Shown: positions 39,909 through 50,760 of the stretch, one piece after another | Layout: each line of letters starts with the position of its first letter | Numbering within the stretch: the stretch's first letter is position 1 | Source of the DNA: Variovorax fucosicus | GTDB lineage: Bacteria > Pseudomonadota > Gammaproteobacteria > Burkholderiales > Burkholderiaceae_C | Assembly (NCBI RefSeq): GCF_030316825.1 | Contig: NZ_JASZYU010000002.1 | Span: forward strand, 248,001-312,000 | Direction: 5' to 3' | Length of the DNA: 64,000 bases | Translations under genes and position numbers: made by a program | Notes under the pieces: generated by a model | The model's input: the letters and a program-made list of their open reading frames with translations, nothing else | What the model was told of the DNA's origin: nothing | Databases searched by the model: none

Positions 39909-40896
39909 GGTCGAGCGGCTTCGGTGGCGCGGGCACGGCCCGCATGATCCTGTCGATCAGACCGTCCGGCGTGAGGCCTTCCGACAGGCCTTCGTAAGAC
40001 AGCGTGACACGGTGCCGCAGCACATCCGGCACCAGCGCCGTCATGTCTTCGGGCAATGCATAGCTGCGGCCGCGCAGCAGCGCCAGTGCGCGTGCGCCTT
40101 CGGTCAGGTTGATGCTGGCGCGCGGGCTGGCGCCGAAGGTGATGAAGCGGCGCATGTCCTTCAGGCCGTGCTTCTCGGGATTGCGCGTGGCCGACACCAG
40201 CTTGACTGCGTACTGGATCAGCGACGGGTCGACGTAGATGCGCCGCGCTTCGGCCTGCAGCATGCCGAGCTGGTCGGTGGTGGCAACCGGGCTGGCCGTG
40301 ACCGGCGGGCCGATCACGCGCTCGACGATGACGAACTCTTCCTCGTCGCTCGGGTAGTCGACCAGCACCTTCATCATGAAGCGGTCGACCTGCGCTTCGG
40401 GCAGCGGGTAGGTGCCTTCGGTTTCGATCGGGTTCTGCGTTGCCATTACCAGGAACGGCCGCGGCACCTTGTGCGTTTCGCCGGCGATGGTCACCTGGCG
40501 CTCCTGCATCACCTCGAGCAGCGCGCTCTGCACCTTGGCCGGCGCGCGGTTGATTTCGTCGGCCAGCAGCAGGTTGGCGAACACCGGGCCGAGCGCGGTG
40601 CTGAAATCGCCGGTTTTCTGGTTGTAGATGCGCGTGCCCACCAGATCGGCCGGCACCAGGTCGGGCGTGAACTGGATGCGCTTGAACCGGCCCTGCACGG
40701 TATCGGCCAGCGTCTTGATGGTGAGGGTCTTGGCCAGCCCCGGCACGCCTTCCACCAGCAGATGGCCGCCGGCCAGCATCGCGACCATCACGCGCTCCAG
40801 AAAGCGGTCTTGCCCCACCACCACGCGCTTGACCTGGTAGAGGATCTGTTCCATCAATTCGGCGGTGGCCGCGGCGGACGCGTTCTCTGTGCTCAT
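39889..40896 (-). CDS. MoxR-family AAA ATPase
   Basis: 335 residues starting MSTENASAAATAELMEQILYQ. The Walker A-like segment is EGVPGLAKT, Walker B LLLADEINRAP, and a sensor region FLVMATQNPIETEGTYPLPEAQVDRF is present, all MoxR hallmarks. MoxR ATPases act as chaperones for VWA proteins, consistent with the next two genes. The start at 40896 is preferred over 40983, which has no family match. Confidence 0.95.
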   Translation of the reverse strand: MSTENASAAATAELMEQILYQVKRVVVGQDRFLERVMVAMLAGGHLLVEGVPGLAKTLTIKTLADTVQGRFKRIQFTPDLVPADLVGTRIYNQKTGDFSTALGPVFANLLLADEINRAPAKVQSALLEVMQERQVTIAGETHKVPRPFLVMATQNPIETEGTYPLPEAQVDRFMMKVLVDYPSDEEEFVIVERVIGPPVTASPVATTDQLGMLQAEARRIYVDPSLIQYAVKLVSATRNPEKHGLKDMRRFITFGASPRASINLTEGARALALLRGRSYALPEDMTALVPDVLRHRVTLSYEGLSEGLTPDGLIDRIMRAVPAPPKPLDHEKLVA

Positions 40897-40930
40897 GCTG
40901 CTGGTCTTTCGGTGGGTTCGAAACGTGGGT

Positions 40931-41905
40931 TCAGAAGGGCGGCGTGCCGACGGCCGAAGCCGCGTTCTCGATCGGCACTGCAAAACCGATGCCGATGAAG
41001 GTGCGCGCCTGCGTCGGGTTCAGGATGGCGGTCACGATGCCGAGCACCTCGCCGTCCATGTTGACCAATGGGCCGCCAGAGTTGCCGGGGTTGGCGGCGG
41101 CGTCGAACTGGATCAGGTTGCTCAACTCCTGCTTGCCTTCGGGCGAGCGGAACGCGCGCTTGAGGCCCGACACCACGCCCGACGACACCGACGGGCCGAT
41201 GCCGAACGGAAAGCCGACCGCCACCACCTGGTCGCCCGATTGCAGGCCGTCGGTGGAGCGCATGCTGGCCGCGATCAGGTCGTCCGGAATCTTTTTCGCC
41301 TGCAGCACCGCCAGATCGTTTTCGGGCTGCACGTTGATGATGGTGGCGTCCGCCTCCAGGCCGTCGTAGAAAGTGACCTTGATCTTCTCGGCACCGGCCA
41401 CGACGTGCAGGTTGGTGAGGATCACGCCCTTGTCGATGATGACCACGCCGGTGCCGACGCCGCGTTCCACCTCGCCGGGCGGCGCGGGTGCCTCGGGCGG
41501 CTTGCCCTTGGCCAGATTGCGGCCGCGCTTTTCGGTCTTGGCTTCGGGCGTGGCCTTTTCGGGGCCGTAGCCGACCACCCGCACGACCGACGGCCGGATG
41601 ATCTCGGCCGCCTTGGCGGCCGCAGAGGGCAGGGTGTTGGTTTGCAGCGTGCGCAGCACAGCCGCGTCGATGTCTTTTTGCGTGAGCGACAGGCCGCCGT
41701 GGCGCTGCCCGTAGAAAAGCGTGCCGCCGATCAGGCCGGCGCTCGCCAGCAGCAGCAGCGCAAAGCTGCGTCGCCCCGGCTGCCAGCGCTGTGCAGGTGC
41801 TGCGGGCGCCGCTGGCGCAATGTCACTGGCTGCATCGGCTGCAGGCAGGTCGTCCGCGGACTGCGCCGCGCGGGGCGAGCTGCTGTAGAGGGCGGGCCTG
41901 CGCAT
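40931..41905 (-). CDS. HtrA/DegP-like S1C serine protease without PDZ domain
   Basis: A 324-residue protein with a proline/alanine-rich N-terminus, one membrane anchor (about 47-65) and a trypsin-like domain with triad H167 (TNLHVVAG), D197 (ENDLAVL) and S276 (GNSGGPL). It ends shortly after the protease domain, so the PDZ domains of DegP/DegS are absent. Probably an inner-membrane-anchored periplasmic protease. Confidence 0.9.
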   Translation of the reverse strand: MRRPALYSSSPRAAQSADDLPAADAASDIAPAAPAAPAQRWQPGRRSFALLLLASAGLIGGTLFYGQRHGGLSLTQKDIDAAVLRTLQTNTLPSAAAKAAEIIRPSVVRVVGYGPEKATPEAKTEKRGRNLAKGKPPEAPAPPGEVERGVGTGVVIIDKGVILTNLHVVAGAEKIKVTFYDGLEADATIINVQPENDLAVLQAKKIPDDLIAASMRSTDGLQSGDQVVAVGFPFGIGPSVSSGVVSGLKRAFRSPEGKQELSNLIQFDAAANPGNSGGPLVNMDGEVLGIVTAILNPTQARTFIGIGFAVPIENAASAVGTPPF

Positions 41906-41994
41906 CGGTACACCTCCGGCAAAAGATGACGCGTGGAAGAAGTCACGGTAGCACGCTTTTTACCCTCGTGCATGCCTTCGGGCATCATGCGCCG

Positions 41995-42855
41995 ATGGCT
42001 GCCTACATCGACACCCACTGCCACCTCGATGCGCCCGAATTCGGAGCCGAAATGCCCGACGTGCGAGCCCGCGCCGCACGCGCGAACGTAGCTATTTGTG
42101 TCATCCCGGCCGTGGCCGCCTTCAACTTCGACAGCGTGCGCGAACTTGCGCACCGCCAGCGCGATGCCTATGCGCTCGGCATCCACCCGTTGTGCACCGG
42201 CGAGGCGACCGAAGCCGATCTGCAGACGCTCGCGGCCGAACTCGAAATGCGGCACGGCGATCCGCGGCTGGTGGCGGTCGGCGAGATCGGGCTCGACTTC
42301 TTCGTGGCCGGCCTCGACGCCGAGAAGCAGGCGCATTTCTTTCACGCCCAGCTGCAGCTGGCGCGCCAACACCGCTTGCCGGTCGTCATCCATGTGCGGC
42401 GCTCGGTCGACCAGGTGCTCAAGCATCTGCGCCAGGTCGGCGGCAGCACGGCCTGGCACGGCATTGCGCATGCGTTCAACGGCAGCGAGCAGCAGGCTGG
42501 TGCCTGCTTGCAACTCGGCCTCAAGCTCGGCTTTGGCGGCGCGGTGACCTTCGAGCGCGCGTTGCAGTTGCGCCGGCTTGCCGCGAGCCTGCCCGACGAT
42601 GCGATCGTGCTCGAAACCGACGCGCCCGACATTCCGCCGCATTGGCTCTACCGCACGCAGGAGGAGCGTGCAGCCGGCCAGCCGCAAGGCCGCAACGAGC
42701 CGGGCGAACTGCCGCGCATCGCCGGTGTGCTGGCCGCATTGCGGGGTGTCGATGTCGACGCACTGGCGCGCATGACCACACGCAATGCGCTCGCTGCGCT
42801 GCCACGGCTCGCGGCGCTGGTCGACATGTCGGAGAGCTTCCCGGCACCCGCGTAG
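41995..42855 (+). CDS. TatD-family metal-dependent hydrolase
   Basis: 286 residues. It starts MAAYIDTHCHLD with the HxH metal motif, followed by VGEIGLDFF, LPVVIHVRRS, HAFNGS and ETDAPD, the TatD set. Members are metal-dependent nucleases with roles in DNA repair or RNA turnover. The ATG at 41995 matches the family start. Confidence 0.92.
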   Translation: MAAYIDTHCHLDAPEFGAEMPDVRARAARANVAICVIPAVAAFNFDSVRELAHRQRDAYALGIHPLCTGEATEADLQTLAAELEMRHGDPRLVAVGEIGLDFFVAGLDAEKQAHFFHAQLQLARQHRLPVVIHVRRSVDQVLKHLRQVGGSTAWHGIAHAFNGSEQQAGACLQLGLKLGFGGAVTFERALQLRRLAASLPDDAIVLETDAPDIPPHWLYRTQEERAAGQPQGRNEPGELPRIAGVLAALRGVDVDALARMTTRNALAALPRLAALVDMSESFPAPA

Positions 42856-42980
42856 GCGAACTGCCCGACCTGCGGCGACGCGGCGGCAGCGCCCTGGTTT
42901 GGTGTCATCCTTTCGGCATGGCGACCCGTTGCCTGTCCAGTGGCAACTCCGTCACTCCAACTCTTACAGGAGCTTTCCTC

Positions 42981-43376
42981 ATGACCGTCAAGTTCATCCG
43001 TACCGTCCCTGCCGTGCTCGCGCTGGCCTTTGCCTCGATCGGCCTGTCGGCCACCGCCCAAACCACCGCGCCCGCCGCACCGCAGCCCACCACCACCGAA
43101 AAGGTGAAGGAAGCCGGCAAGGAAGCCGTCGTCGCCACCGAGACCGGCGCCAAGAAGGCCTACACCGCCACCAAGAAGACCACGAAGAAGGCCTACAACG
43201 CGACCAAGAGCGGCACCAAGAAGGCCGTGGCAGCCACCAAGAGCGGCGTGAGCAAGGCGGCGACTGCCACCGAAAACACGGCCACGAAGGCGGCCGACGG
43301 AACCCGTGCCGTGGGCGACAAGATCGGCGAGAAGATCCCCGGCACCGCACAGAACGAAGCCGCCAAGAAGCCCTGA
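42981..43376 (+). CDS. Exported lysine/alanine-rich histone H1-like repeat protein
   Basis: 131 residues with a clear signal peptide (cleavage after about ATAQ). The mature part is almost entirely Lys, Ala and Thr, with repeats of the type KKAYxATK and KKAVAATKSG, resembling the tails of bacterial H1-like proteins. A signal peptide is unexpected for a DNA-binding protein. AGGAG lies 8 bases upstream and a strong terminator follows, so it is probably a single-gene transcript. Function unknown; a cell-envelope, polyanion-binding or stress role is conceivable. Confidence 0.8.
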   Translation: MTVKFIRTVPAVLALAFASIGLSATAQTTAPAAPQPTTTEKVKEAGKEAVVATETGAKKAYTATKKTTKKAYNATKSGTKKAVAATKSGVSKAATATENTATKAADGTRAVGDKIGEKIPGTAQNEAAKKP

Positions 43377-43396
43377 GCTTTTTTCAGGCCGGCCAC

Positions 43397-43422
43397 AAAA
43401 AACCCGCCTCGGCGGGTTTTTT
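43397..43422. terminator. Intrinsic terminator after the H1-like gene
   Basis: AAAAAACCCGCC-TC-GGCGGGTTTTTT is a perfect 12-base inverted repeat with a T-run on both sides, 20 bases after the stop codon. Confidence 0.92.
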
Positions 43423-43502
43423 CATGGCGCGGGCCTTGGTCTCAGGCCGGGCCCAGAATCCAGTCCTGCGTGCTCAACAACGTCCGGACGACTTCGGTAT
43501 TC

Positions 43503-44036
43503 ATGGCTTCCTCTTCCGCTTCCACTTCCAGATTGCCGGCCGACCTGCTCACGGGCCTGGCGCCGATCGTCTCGCTTGACACCGTCGTGCTGGTGCTCGG
43601 CAGCTTCCCGGGGGCGCGCTCGCTCGCCGAGCGGCAGTACTATGCGCACCCGCAGAACCACTTCTGGAAAATCTTGCAAGCCATTTGGCCCGCCAACCCG
43701 CTGCCAGCGGGCGCAGACAGCTATCAAAAACGGAGCGAGTGGCTGCTCGAGCGCGGGCTCGGCGTATGGGACGTGTACGCCGCCTGCCGCCGCGAGGGCA
43801 GCCTTGATACGGCCATTCGCGACGCGGTGGTGAACGACATCGCAGGCCTCGCGCTGCCGAAGCTCGCCGCCATTGCGCACAACGGCGGCGAAAGCTTTCG
43901 CCATGCCGGGCACACCAGCGGGCTCGGCGTGCCGGTCTACAAGCTGCCGTCGACCAGCCCGGCCAATGCGAGCTGGGGTTTCGAGCGCAAGCTCGAAGCG
44001 TGGCGCGAAGTGTTCGTGCGCCACGGGATCGCCTGA
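43503..44036 (+). CDS. DNA-deoxyinosine/uracil glycosylase-like protein
   Basis: 177 residues of the uracil-DNA-glycosylase superfamily. The N-terminal motif LGSFPGARSLAERQYYAHPQ-NHFW is near residues 30-55 and the C-terminal motif LPSTSPANA near 150, the pattern of DNA-deoxyinosine glycosylases. It would excise deaminated bases. An upstream GTG at 43470 exists, but the ATG at 43503 suits the family better. Coupled to the next gene. Confidence 0.85.
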   Translation: MASSSASTSRLPADLLTGLAPIVSLDTVVLVLGSFPGARSLAERQYYAHPQNHFWKILQAIWPANPLPAGADSYQKRSEWLLERGLGVWDVYAACRREGSLDTAIRDAVVNDIAGLALPKLAAIAHNGGESFRHAGHTSGLGVPVYKLPSTSPANASWGFERKLEAWREVFVRHGIA

Positions 44037-44787
44037 TGGCCGGCAAGACGATCTCCCTGCCCGAAGTCAATTTCTCCGACTGGGGCGACATCCGCTACCT
44101 GCACCTCGGCACCGAGTGGGTGCAAGGCTCGATGAAGCTCGATGCGCCGTTCGAGATCGAACTCGAATACGTGCAGCGCATGATGGCCTGGCTGCTGTTC
44201 GTCGACCCGGCCAGCGTGGCGAGCCGCCACGCGATGCAACTCGGCCTCGGCGCGGCCACGCTCACCAAGTTCAGCCGCAAGACGCTGCGCATGCGCACCA
44301 CCGCGATCGAACTCAACCCGCAGGTGGTGGCCGCCTGCCGGGGCTGGTTCAAGCTGCCGGCCGACGATCTCAAGCTGAAGGTGGTGATTGCCGATGCCGG
44401 TGCCGAAATCCGCAAACCGCAGTGGCATGGCACGGTCGATGCGCTGCAGGTCGACCTGTACGACCATGAAGCCGCCGCGCCGGTGCTCGACAGCGAGGCG
44501 TTCTATGCCGACTGCCGCGCGCTGCTCACCGACGAGGGCGCGATGACGGTCAACCTGTTCGGCCGCTCGTCGAGCTATGCGCGCAGCCTCGAGAAGATCG
44601 TGCAGGCGTTCGGCGCCGAGGCGGTCTGGGCCTTCAAGCCCACGCGCGAGGGCAACACCGTGGTGCTCGCGCAGCGCACGCCGCAACATCCGAAGCGCCC
44701 GGTGCTTGCCGACCGGGCCCAAACCATACAGACTCGCTGGGGTCTGCCTGCGCCCAAGTGGCTGCGCGTTTTCAAAGCACACACACC

Positions 44788-44791
<4 letters not shown>
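44036..44791 (+). CDS. Spermidine-synthase-like methyltransferase-fold protein
   Basis: 251 residues of the polyamine aminopropyltransferase/SAM-methyltransferase fold. MQLGLGAATLTKF is the glycine-rich nucleotide site, followed by AIELNPQVVAACRGWF and DALQVDLYDHEA. Family members include true spermidine synthases and many proteins of unknown function, and key aminopropyltransferase residues cannot be confirmed. It overlaps both neighbours by one to four bases (TGATG, ATGA). Confidence 0.8.
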
Positions 44792-46575
<1,784 letters not shown>

Positions 46576-46678
46576 GCGGCCCGGGGTTATCCCTAATCTT
46601 TCGCTAGGTGGAATCCACATCGACCTGACCAGCACCTGACCGGACAATCGCGCATCGATTCATTCGAGGAGATTGTTC

Positions 46679-47167
46679 GTGAAAATCAAGAGTCAGAAAG
46701 ACTTTTTTGCGGGACTGATGTTCGCCGTTGTCGGCGGCGCTTTCGCCTGGGGAGCCAGTACCTACAACGTGGGCAACGGCGCCCGCATGGGGCCGGGCTA
46801 TTTCCCGCTGATGCTGGGCATTCTCATGAGCCTGATCGGCCTGGCCATCATGTTCACCAGCATGACCGCGGAAACCGAAGACGGTGAACCGATCGGCAAG
46901 TGGGCCTGGAAGCAGATCGTCTTCATCATCAGCGCCAACCTGGCATTCGGCCTGCTGCTCGGTGGCTTGCCGAGCATCGGCATACCCGCCATGGGCCTGA
47001 TCATCGGGATCTACGCGCTGGTGTTGATCTCGAGTCTGGCGGGCAGTGAGTTCGACCTGAAGAAAGTGCTGATCCTCGCCACGGTGCTGGCGGTCGGCAG
47101 CTACATCGCATTCATCTGGGCGCTCAAGCTCCAGCTTCAGGTCTGGCCGACCTTCATCACGGGTTGA
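46679..47167 (+). CDS. tctB: Tripartite tricarboxylate transporter small membrane subunit TctB
   Basis: A 162-residue protein with four hydrophobic helices. It starts VKIKSQKDFFAGLMF at a GTG that has GAGGAG seven bases upstream; a TTG at 46673 is less likely. MGPGYFPLMLGILMSLIG is typical of TctB. It partners TctA and a periplasmic Bug-type receptor. Confidence 0.9.
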   Translation: MKIKSQKDFFAGLMFAVVGGAFAWGASTYNVGNGARMGPGYFPLMLGILMSLIGLAIMFTSMTAETEDGEPIGKWAWKQIVFIISANLAFGLLLGGLPSIGIPAMGLIIGIYALVLISSLAGSEFDLKKVLILATVLAVGSYIAFIWALKLQLQVWPTFITG

Positions 47168-47180
47168 AGGGAATACGACC

Positions 47181-48698
47181 ATGGATTTGCTTGCCAATCT
47201 TTCGCTCGGCTTCGGCGTTGCGTTCACATTCACCAACCTGCTGTACTGTCTCGGTGGCTGCGTCCTGGGCACGCTGATCGGCGTGCTGCCGGGTATCGGC
47301 CCGGTCGCGACCATCGCGATGCTGCTGCCTGCCACCTATGCGCTGCCGCCCGTGTCGGCGCTGATCATGCTGGCCGGCATCTACTACGGCGCGCAGTACG
47401 GTGGCTCCACCACCGCCATCCTGGTCAACCTGCCCGGCGAATCCTCGTCCGTGGTGACGGTGATCGACGGCTACCAGATGGCGCGCAAAGGGCGCGCGGG
47501 GCCCGCCCTCGCGGCAGCCGGGCTGGGCTCGTTCTTTGCCGGCTGCGTCGGCACCCTGATCCTGGCTGCGTTCGCGCCGCCGCTGACCGAGCTGGCCTTC
47601 AAGTTCGGCCCGGCCGAGTACTTCTCACTGATGATCCTGGGCCTGATCGGCGCCGTGGTGCTGGCGTCGGGCTCGCTGCTCAAGGCCATCGCCATGATCG
47701 TGCTGGGCCTGTGCATGGGCCTGGTCGGCACCGACGTGAATTCGGGTGTCGCGCGCTTCAGCTTCGACATTCCGGAACTCACCGATGGCATCGGCTTCGT
47801 GACCATCGCCATGGGTGTGTTCGGTTACGGCGAAATCATCGCCAACCTGTCGCGCCCCGAGCACGAGCGTGAAGTGTTCACCGCCAAGGTCTCCGGCCTG
47901 ATGCCCACGGCAGAGGACTTCAAGCGCATGACCCCGGCCGTGCTGCGCGGCACCGCGCTGGGTGCCGCGCTCGGCATCCTGCCCGGCGGCGGTGCATTGC
48001 TGGCGGCTTTTGCGGCTTACACGCTCGAAAAGAAGACGAAGCTGAAGCCGGGCGAAGTGCCGTTCGGCAAGGGCAACATCCGCGGTGTGGCCGCGCCCGA
48101 GGCGGCCAACAACGCGGGTGCGCAGACCTCGTTCATCCCTCTCCTGACGCTCGGCATTCCGCCCAACGCCGTGATGGCGCTGATGGTGGGCGCCATGACC
48201 ATCCACAACATCCAGCCCGGCCCGCAGGTGATGACCAGCAACCCCGAACTGTTCTGGGGTCTGATCGCCTCGATGTGGATCGGCAATGCGATGCTGGTGA
48301 TCCTGAACCTGCCGCTGATCGGCATGTGGATCAAGCTGCTGTCGGTGCCCTACAAGTTCCTGTTCCCGGCGATCGTGCTGTTCTGCGCGATTGGCGTGTA
48401 CTCGACCAACAACAACACCTTCGACATCTGGATGGTGGGTATCTTCGGTTTCATCGGCTACCTGTTCTTCAAGCTCGGTTGCGAGCCGGCGCCGCTGCTG
48501 CTGGGCTTCATCCTCGGGCCAATGATGGAGGAGAACCTGCGCCGTGCGCTGCTGCTGTCGCGTGGCGACTGGAGCGTGTTCCTCACACGGCCGATCTCGG
48601 CCGCGTTGCTCGGCGCTGCGCTGCTGCTGCTGGTGATCGTGCTGCTGCCTGCGGTCAAGTCCAAGCGCGAGGAAGCTTTCCACGAAGAAGAAGCCTGA
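47181..48698 (+). CDS. tctA: Tripartite tricarboxylate transporter large membrane subunit TctA
   Basis: 505 residues with about 11-12 helices. Signatures are GTLIGVLPGIGPVATIAMLLP and the second GALLGILPGGGALLAAF-type loop. It is the permease of the TTT family for carboxylates. A terminator follows its stop. The substrate receptor may be the Bug protein encoded 1.1 kb downstream or one elsewhere. Confidence 0.95.
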   Translation: MDLLANLSLGFGVAFTFTNLLYCLGGCVLGTLIGVLPGIGPVATIAMLLPATYALPPVSALIMLAGIYYGAQYGGSTTAILVNLPGESSSVVTVIDGYQMARKGRAGPALAAAGLGSFFAGCVGTLILAAFAPPLTELAFKFGPAEYFSLMILGLIGAVVLASGSLLKAIAMIVLGLCMGLVGTDVNSGVARFSFDIPELTDGIGFVTIAMGVFGYGEIIANLSRPEHEREVFTAKVSGLMPTAEDFKRMTPAVLRGTALGAALGILPGGGALLAAFAAYTLEKKTKLKPGEVPFGKGNIRGVAAPEAANNAGAQTSFIPLLTLGIPPNAVMALMVGAMTIHNIQPGPQVMTSNPELFWGLIASMWIGNAMLVILNLPLIGMWIKLLSVPYKFLFPAIVLFCAIGVYSTNNNTFDIWMVGIFGFIGYLFFKLGCEPAPLLLGFILGPMMEENLRRALLLSRGDWSVFLTRPISAALLGAALLLLVIVLLPAVKSKREEAFHEEEA

Positions 48699-48723
48699 GC
48701 ACCTGCCAGGCGTCCACTTGCGG

Positions 48724-48748
48724 AACGGCACCCTCGGGTGCCGTTTTT
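48724..48748. terminator. Intrinsic terminator between tctA and the convergent LysR gene
   Basis: AACGGCACCC-TC-GGGTGCCGTT is a perfect ten-base stem followed by TTT, placed between two converging stop codons. Confidence 0.88.
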
Positions 48749-49650
48749 CATGAGGCCGGATGAATCGACGCGGTGGTCTGCCGGATCAGCTGCCAGACCC
48801 GCTGCGCCAGCGGTGCCGGCGCGCGGTTGCGGCGGTGCACCAGCATCACGGCGCGTTCCACGCGCGGCATGAGCGGCCGCACCACCAGGCTGCGCAGGCC
48901 CGCCGGCGGCACGGCGAGCGCGGGCATCACGCTGATGCCCAGACCCGCCTCGACCATGCGAAATGCCGTGGTCGGGTGGCCAACCTGCTGCTGCACGATG
49001 CAATGCGCGCCGTGCCGCGCCAGCGCCTGGTCGATCAGGCGCCGGCTGCCGGAAGCGTGGTCGAGCAACACCACCGCCTCGCCGTCGAGCGTCGACCAGC
49101 GCAGCTGCTTGCGCCCGGCCAGGCGGTGCCCTGGCGGCAGCACCAGGCAGAACGGGTCTTCGAGGATGGTTTCGCACTGCAGATCGTCCTGCGAGGCCGG
49201 TTCGATGACCACGCCGAAATCCACTTCGCCGGCCCGCACGCTGTCGAGCACGTCCTGCTGGATGCGGTCGAGCAGCACCAGCTCGATGTTGGGTTCTTCG
49301 CGGGCGCAGGCGGCAATGCAGGCCGGCATCAGGTTGGCCGACAGCGTCGGGCTGCTGGCTACGCGCACCTTGCCGCGCCGGGCGCTGGCCATCCCCTGCA
49401 CGTCGAGCAGGGTCTGCTCCAGCTCGTCGAGCAGGCGATCGAGCCGCGCCGCAAGCGACTGGCCAGCCTCGGTGAGCGCGACCTCGCGCGTCGTGCGATC
49501 CAGCAGCTTGAGTCCGAGCTGCGCTTCCAGCTCGAAAATCGACCGGCTCACCGCGGGCTGGGTGAGCCCGATCTGGTCGCCTGCGCGGCTGAAGTTGCGG
49601 CTCTCGGCCACGGCACGGAACACGCGAAGCTGGCGCAAGGTCACATTCAT
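48748..49650 (-). CDS. LysR-type transcriptional regulator
   Basis: 300 residues. N-terminal helix-turn-helix (FSRAGDQIGLTQPAVSRSIFELEAQLGLKLLDRTT) and a standard effector domain. It is divergent from the Bug receptor gene with a LysR-type dyad 15 bases before its ATG, so autoregulation and control of the receptor/GGT genes are likely. Whether it also controls tctBA is unknown. Effector unknown. Confidence 0.93.
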   Translation of the reverse strand: MNVTLRQLRVFRAVAESRNFSRAGDQIGLTQPAVSRSIFELEAQLGLKLLDRTTREVALTEAGQSLAARLDRLLDELEQTLLDVQGMASARRGKVRVASSPTLSANLMPACIAACAREEPNIELVLLDRIQQDVLDSVRAGEVDFGVVIEPASQDDLQCETILEDPFCLVLPPGHRLAGRKQLRWSTLDGEAVVLLDHASGSRRLIDQALARHGAHCIVQQQVGHPTTAFRMVEAGLGISVMPALAVPPAGLRSLVVRPLMPRVERAVMLVHRRNRAPAPLAQRVWQLIRQTTASIHPAS

Positions 49651-49664
49651 GCGAAGTGATCATA

Positions 49665-49677
49665 TATCTATCAGATA
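49665..49677. promoter_or_regulatory. LysR-type T-N11-A dyad, copy 1
   Basis: TATCT-ATC-AGATA is a perfect dyad of the LysR form T-N11-A in the LysR/Bug divergent promoter. The following 20 or so bases (AATCCATTTC, then TTTGAATG and a GGGGCG block) are also shared with the copy at 56724. Confidence 0.55.
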
Positions 49678-49783
49678 AATCCATTTCCTCTTTGAATGCG
49701 GGGCGCGTCAAATCGAGCCCGCGGCTCGCGCCAGGGAGCGACGTGCGCCGCAGCCCCGTGACGACCATGAAAGAATCAAATCC

Positions 49784-50743
49784 ATGAAACGCAGAAGCTT
49801 CGCGCTGGCGGCCTCGCTGCTGGCGGCACTGCCGGCCTGGGCCCAGACCTATCCGGCCAAGCCGATCCGCCTGATCGTGCCGTTTCCCGCCGCCGGCGCC
49901 ACCGACCTGTTCGCCCGCACGCTGTCGCAGAAGATGGGCGAGAAGCTCGGCACGCAACTGGTGATCGACAACAAGCCCGGCGCCGGCGGCGCGATCGGCT
50001 CCGATCTTGCGGCCAAGGCACCGGCCGATGGCTACACGCTGCTGCTGGCCACCACCAGCACGCACTCGATCGGCCCGGCGCTGAGCAACAAGCTGCCCTA
50101 CGACACAGTGCGCGACTTCACGCCGATCGCGCACGTGGGCGATGCGCCGAGCATCATGCTGGTGCCCAACAACGCGCCCGCGAAGACCGTGCGCGAATGG
50201 ATCGAGTACGCGAAGAAGAACCCCGGCAAGCTCAACTACGCGTCGAGCGGCAACGGCACCATCGTGCAGCTCACGGCGGAGCTGTTCAAGTCGCAGGCCG
50301 GCGTGTTCGTTACGCACATTCCGTACAAGGGCACGGCGCTGGCGATGCCCGACCTCATGAGCGGCAAGATCGACGTGCTGTTCGATTCGCTGCCGACCGG
50401 ACTGCCGTTCGTGCGCGACGGCCGGCTGCGCGCGCTGGCCGTCACCTCGCTCAGGCGCAGTCCGCTCGCGCCCGACCTGCCGACCGTGGCCGACACTTTG
50501 CCCGGTTTCGAGTCGAACACCTGGTTCGGCCTGTACGGCCCCAAGGGCCTGCCGGCCGAGCTGGTGGCGCGCATCAACACCGCGGCCAACCAGGCGCTGG
50601 CCGATCCCGAGGTGAAAGACAAACTCTCGCGCCTTGGCATCGAGCCGGTCATCAGCACGCCGCAGCAGCAGGCCACGATGGTCGCGTCCGATGCCGCCAA
50701 GTGGAAAAAGATCGTCATCGATCGCAAGATCAGCAACGAATGA
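49784..50743 (+). CDS. Bug/TctC-type periplasmic solute receptor
   Basis: A 319-residue protein with a signal peptide (ALPAWAQ). Family landmarks are YPAKPIRLIVPFPAAGATDLFAR, NKPGAGGAIGSD and PYDTVRDFTPIAHV. It is a carboxylate-binding receptor of the tripartite tricarboxylate type. It is in one operon with the gamma-glutamyltransferase that follows, which hints at a peptide- or glutamate-related ligand. Ligand unknown. Confidence 0.93.
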   Translation: MKRRSFALAASLLAALPAWAQTYPAKPIRLIVPFPAAGATDLFARTLSQKMGEKLGTQLVIDNKPGAGGAIGSDLAAKAPADGYTLLLATTSTHSIGPALSNKLPYDTVRDFTPIAHVGDAPSIMLVPNNAPAKTVREWIEYAKKNPGKLNYASSGNGTIVQLTAELFKSQAGVFVTHIPYKGTALAMPDLMSGKIDVLFDSLPTGLPFVRDGRLRALAVTSLRRSPLAPDLPTVADTLPGFESNTWFGLYGPKGLPAELVARINTAANQALADPEVKDKLSRLGIEPVISTPQQQATMVASDAAKWKKIVIDRKISNE

Positions 50744-50760
50744 AGAACAAGAGCAGTGCC

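Noticed and set aside
49677..50317. Minus-strand frames near 49.7 kb and 56.7 kb that both begin MDLSDRY
   Set aside because: The shared N-terminus is simply the repeated LysR dyad read on the other strand. The rest is low-quality antisense sequence.
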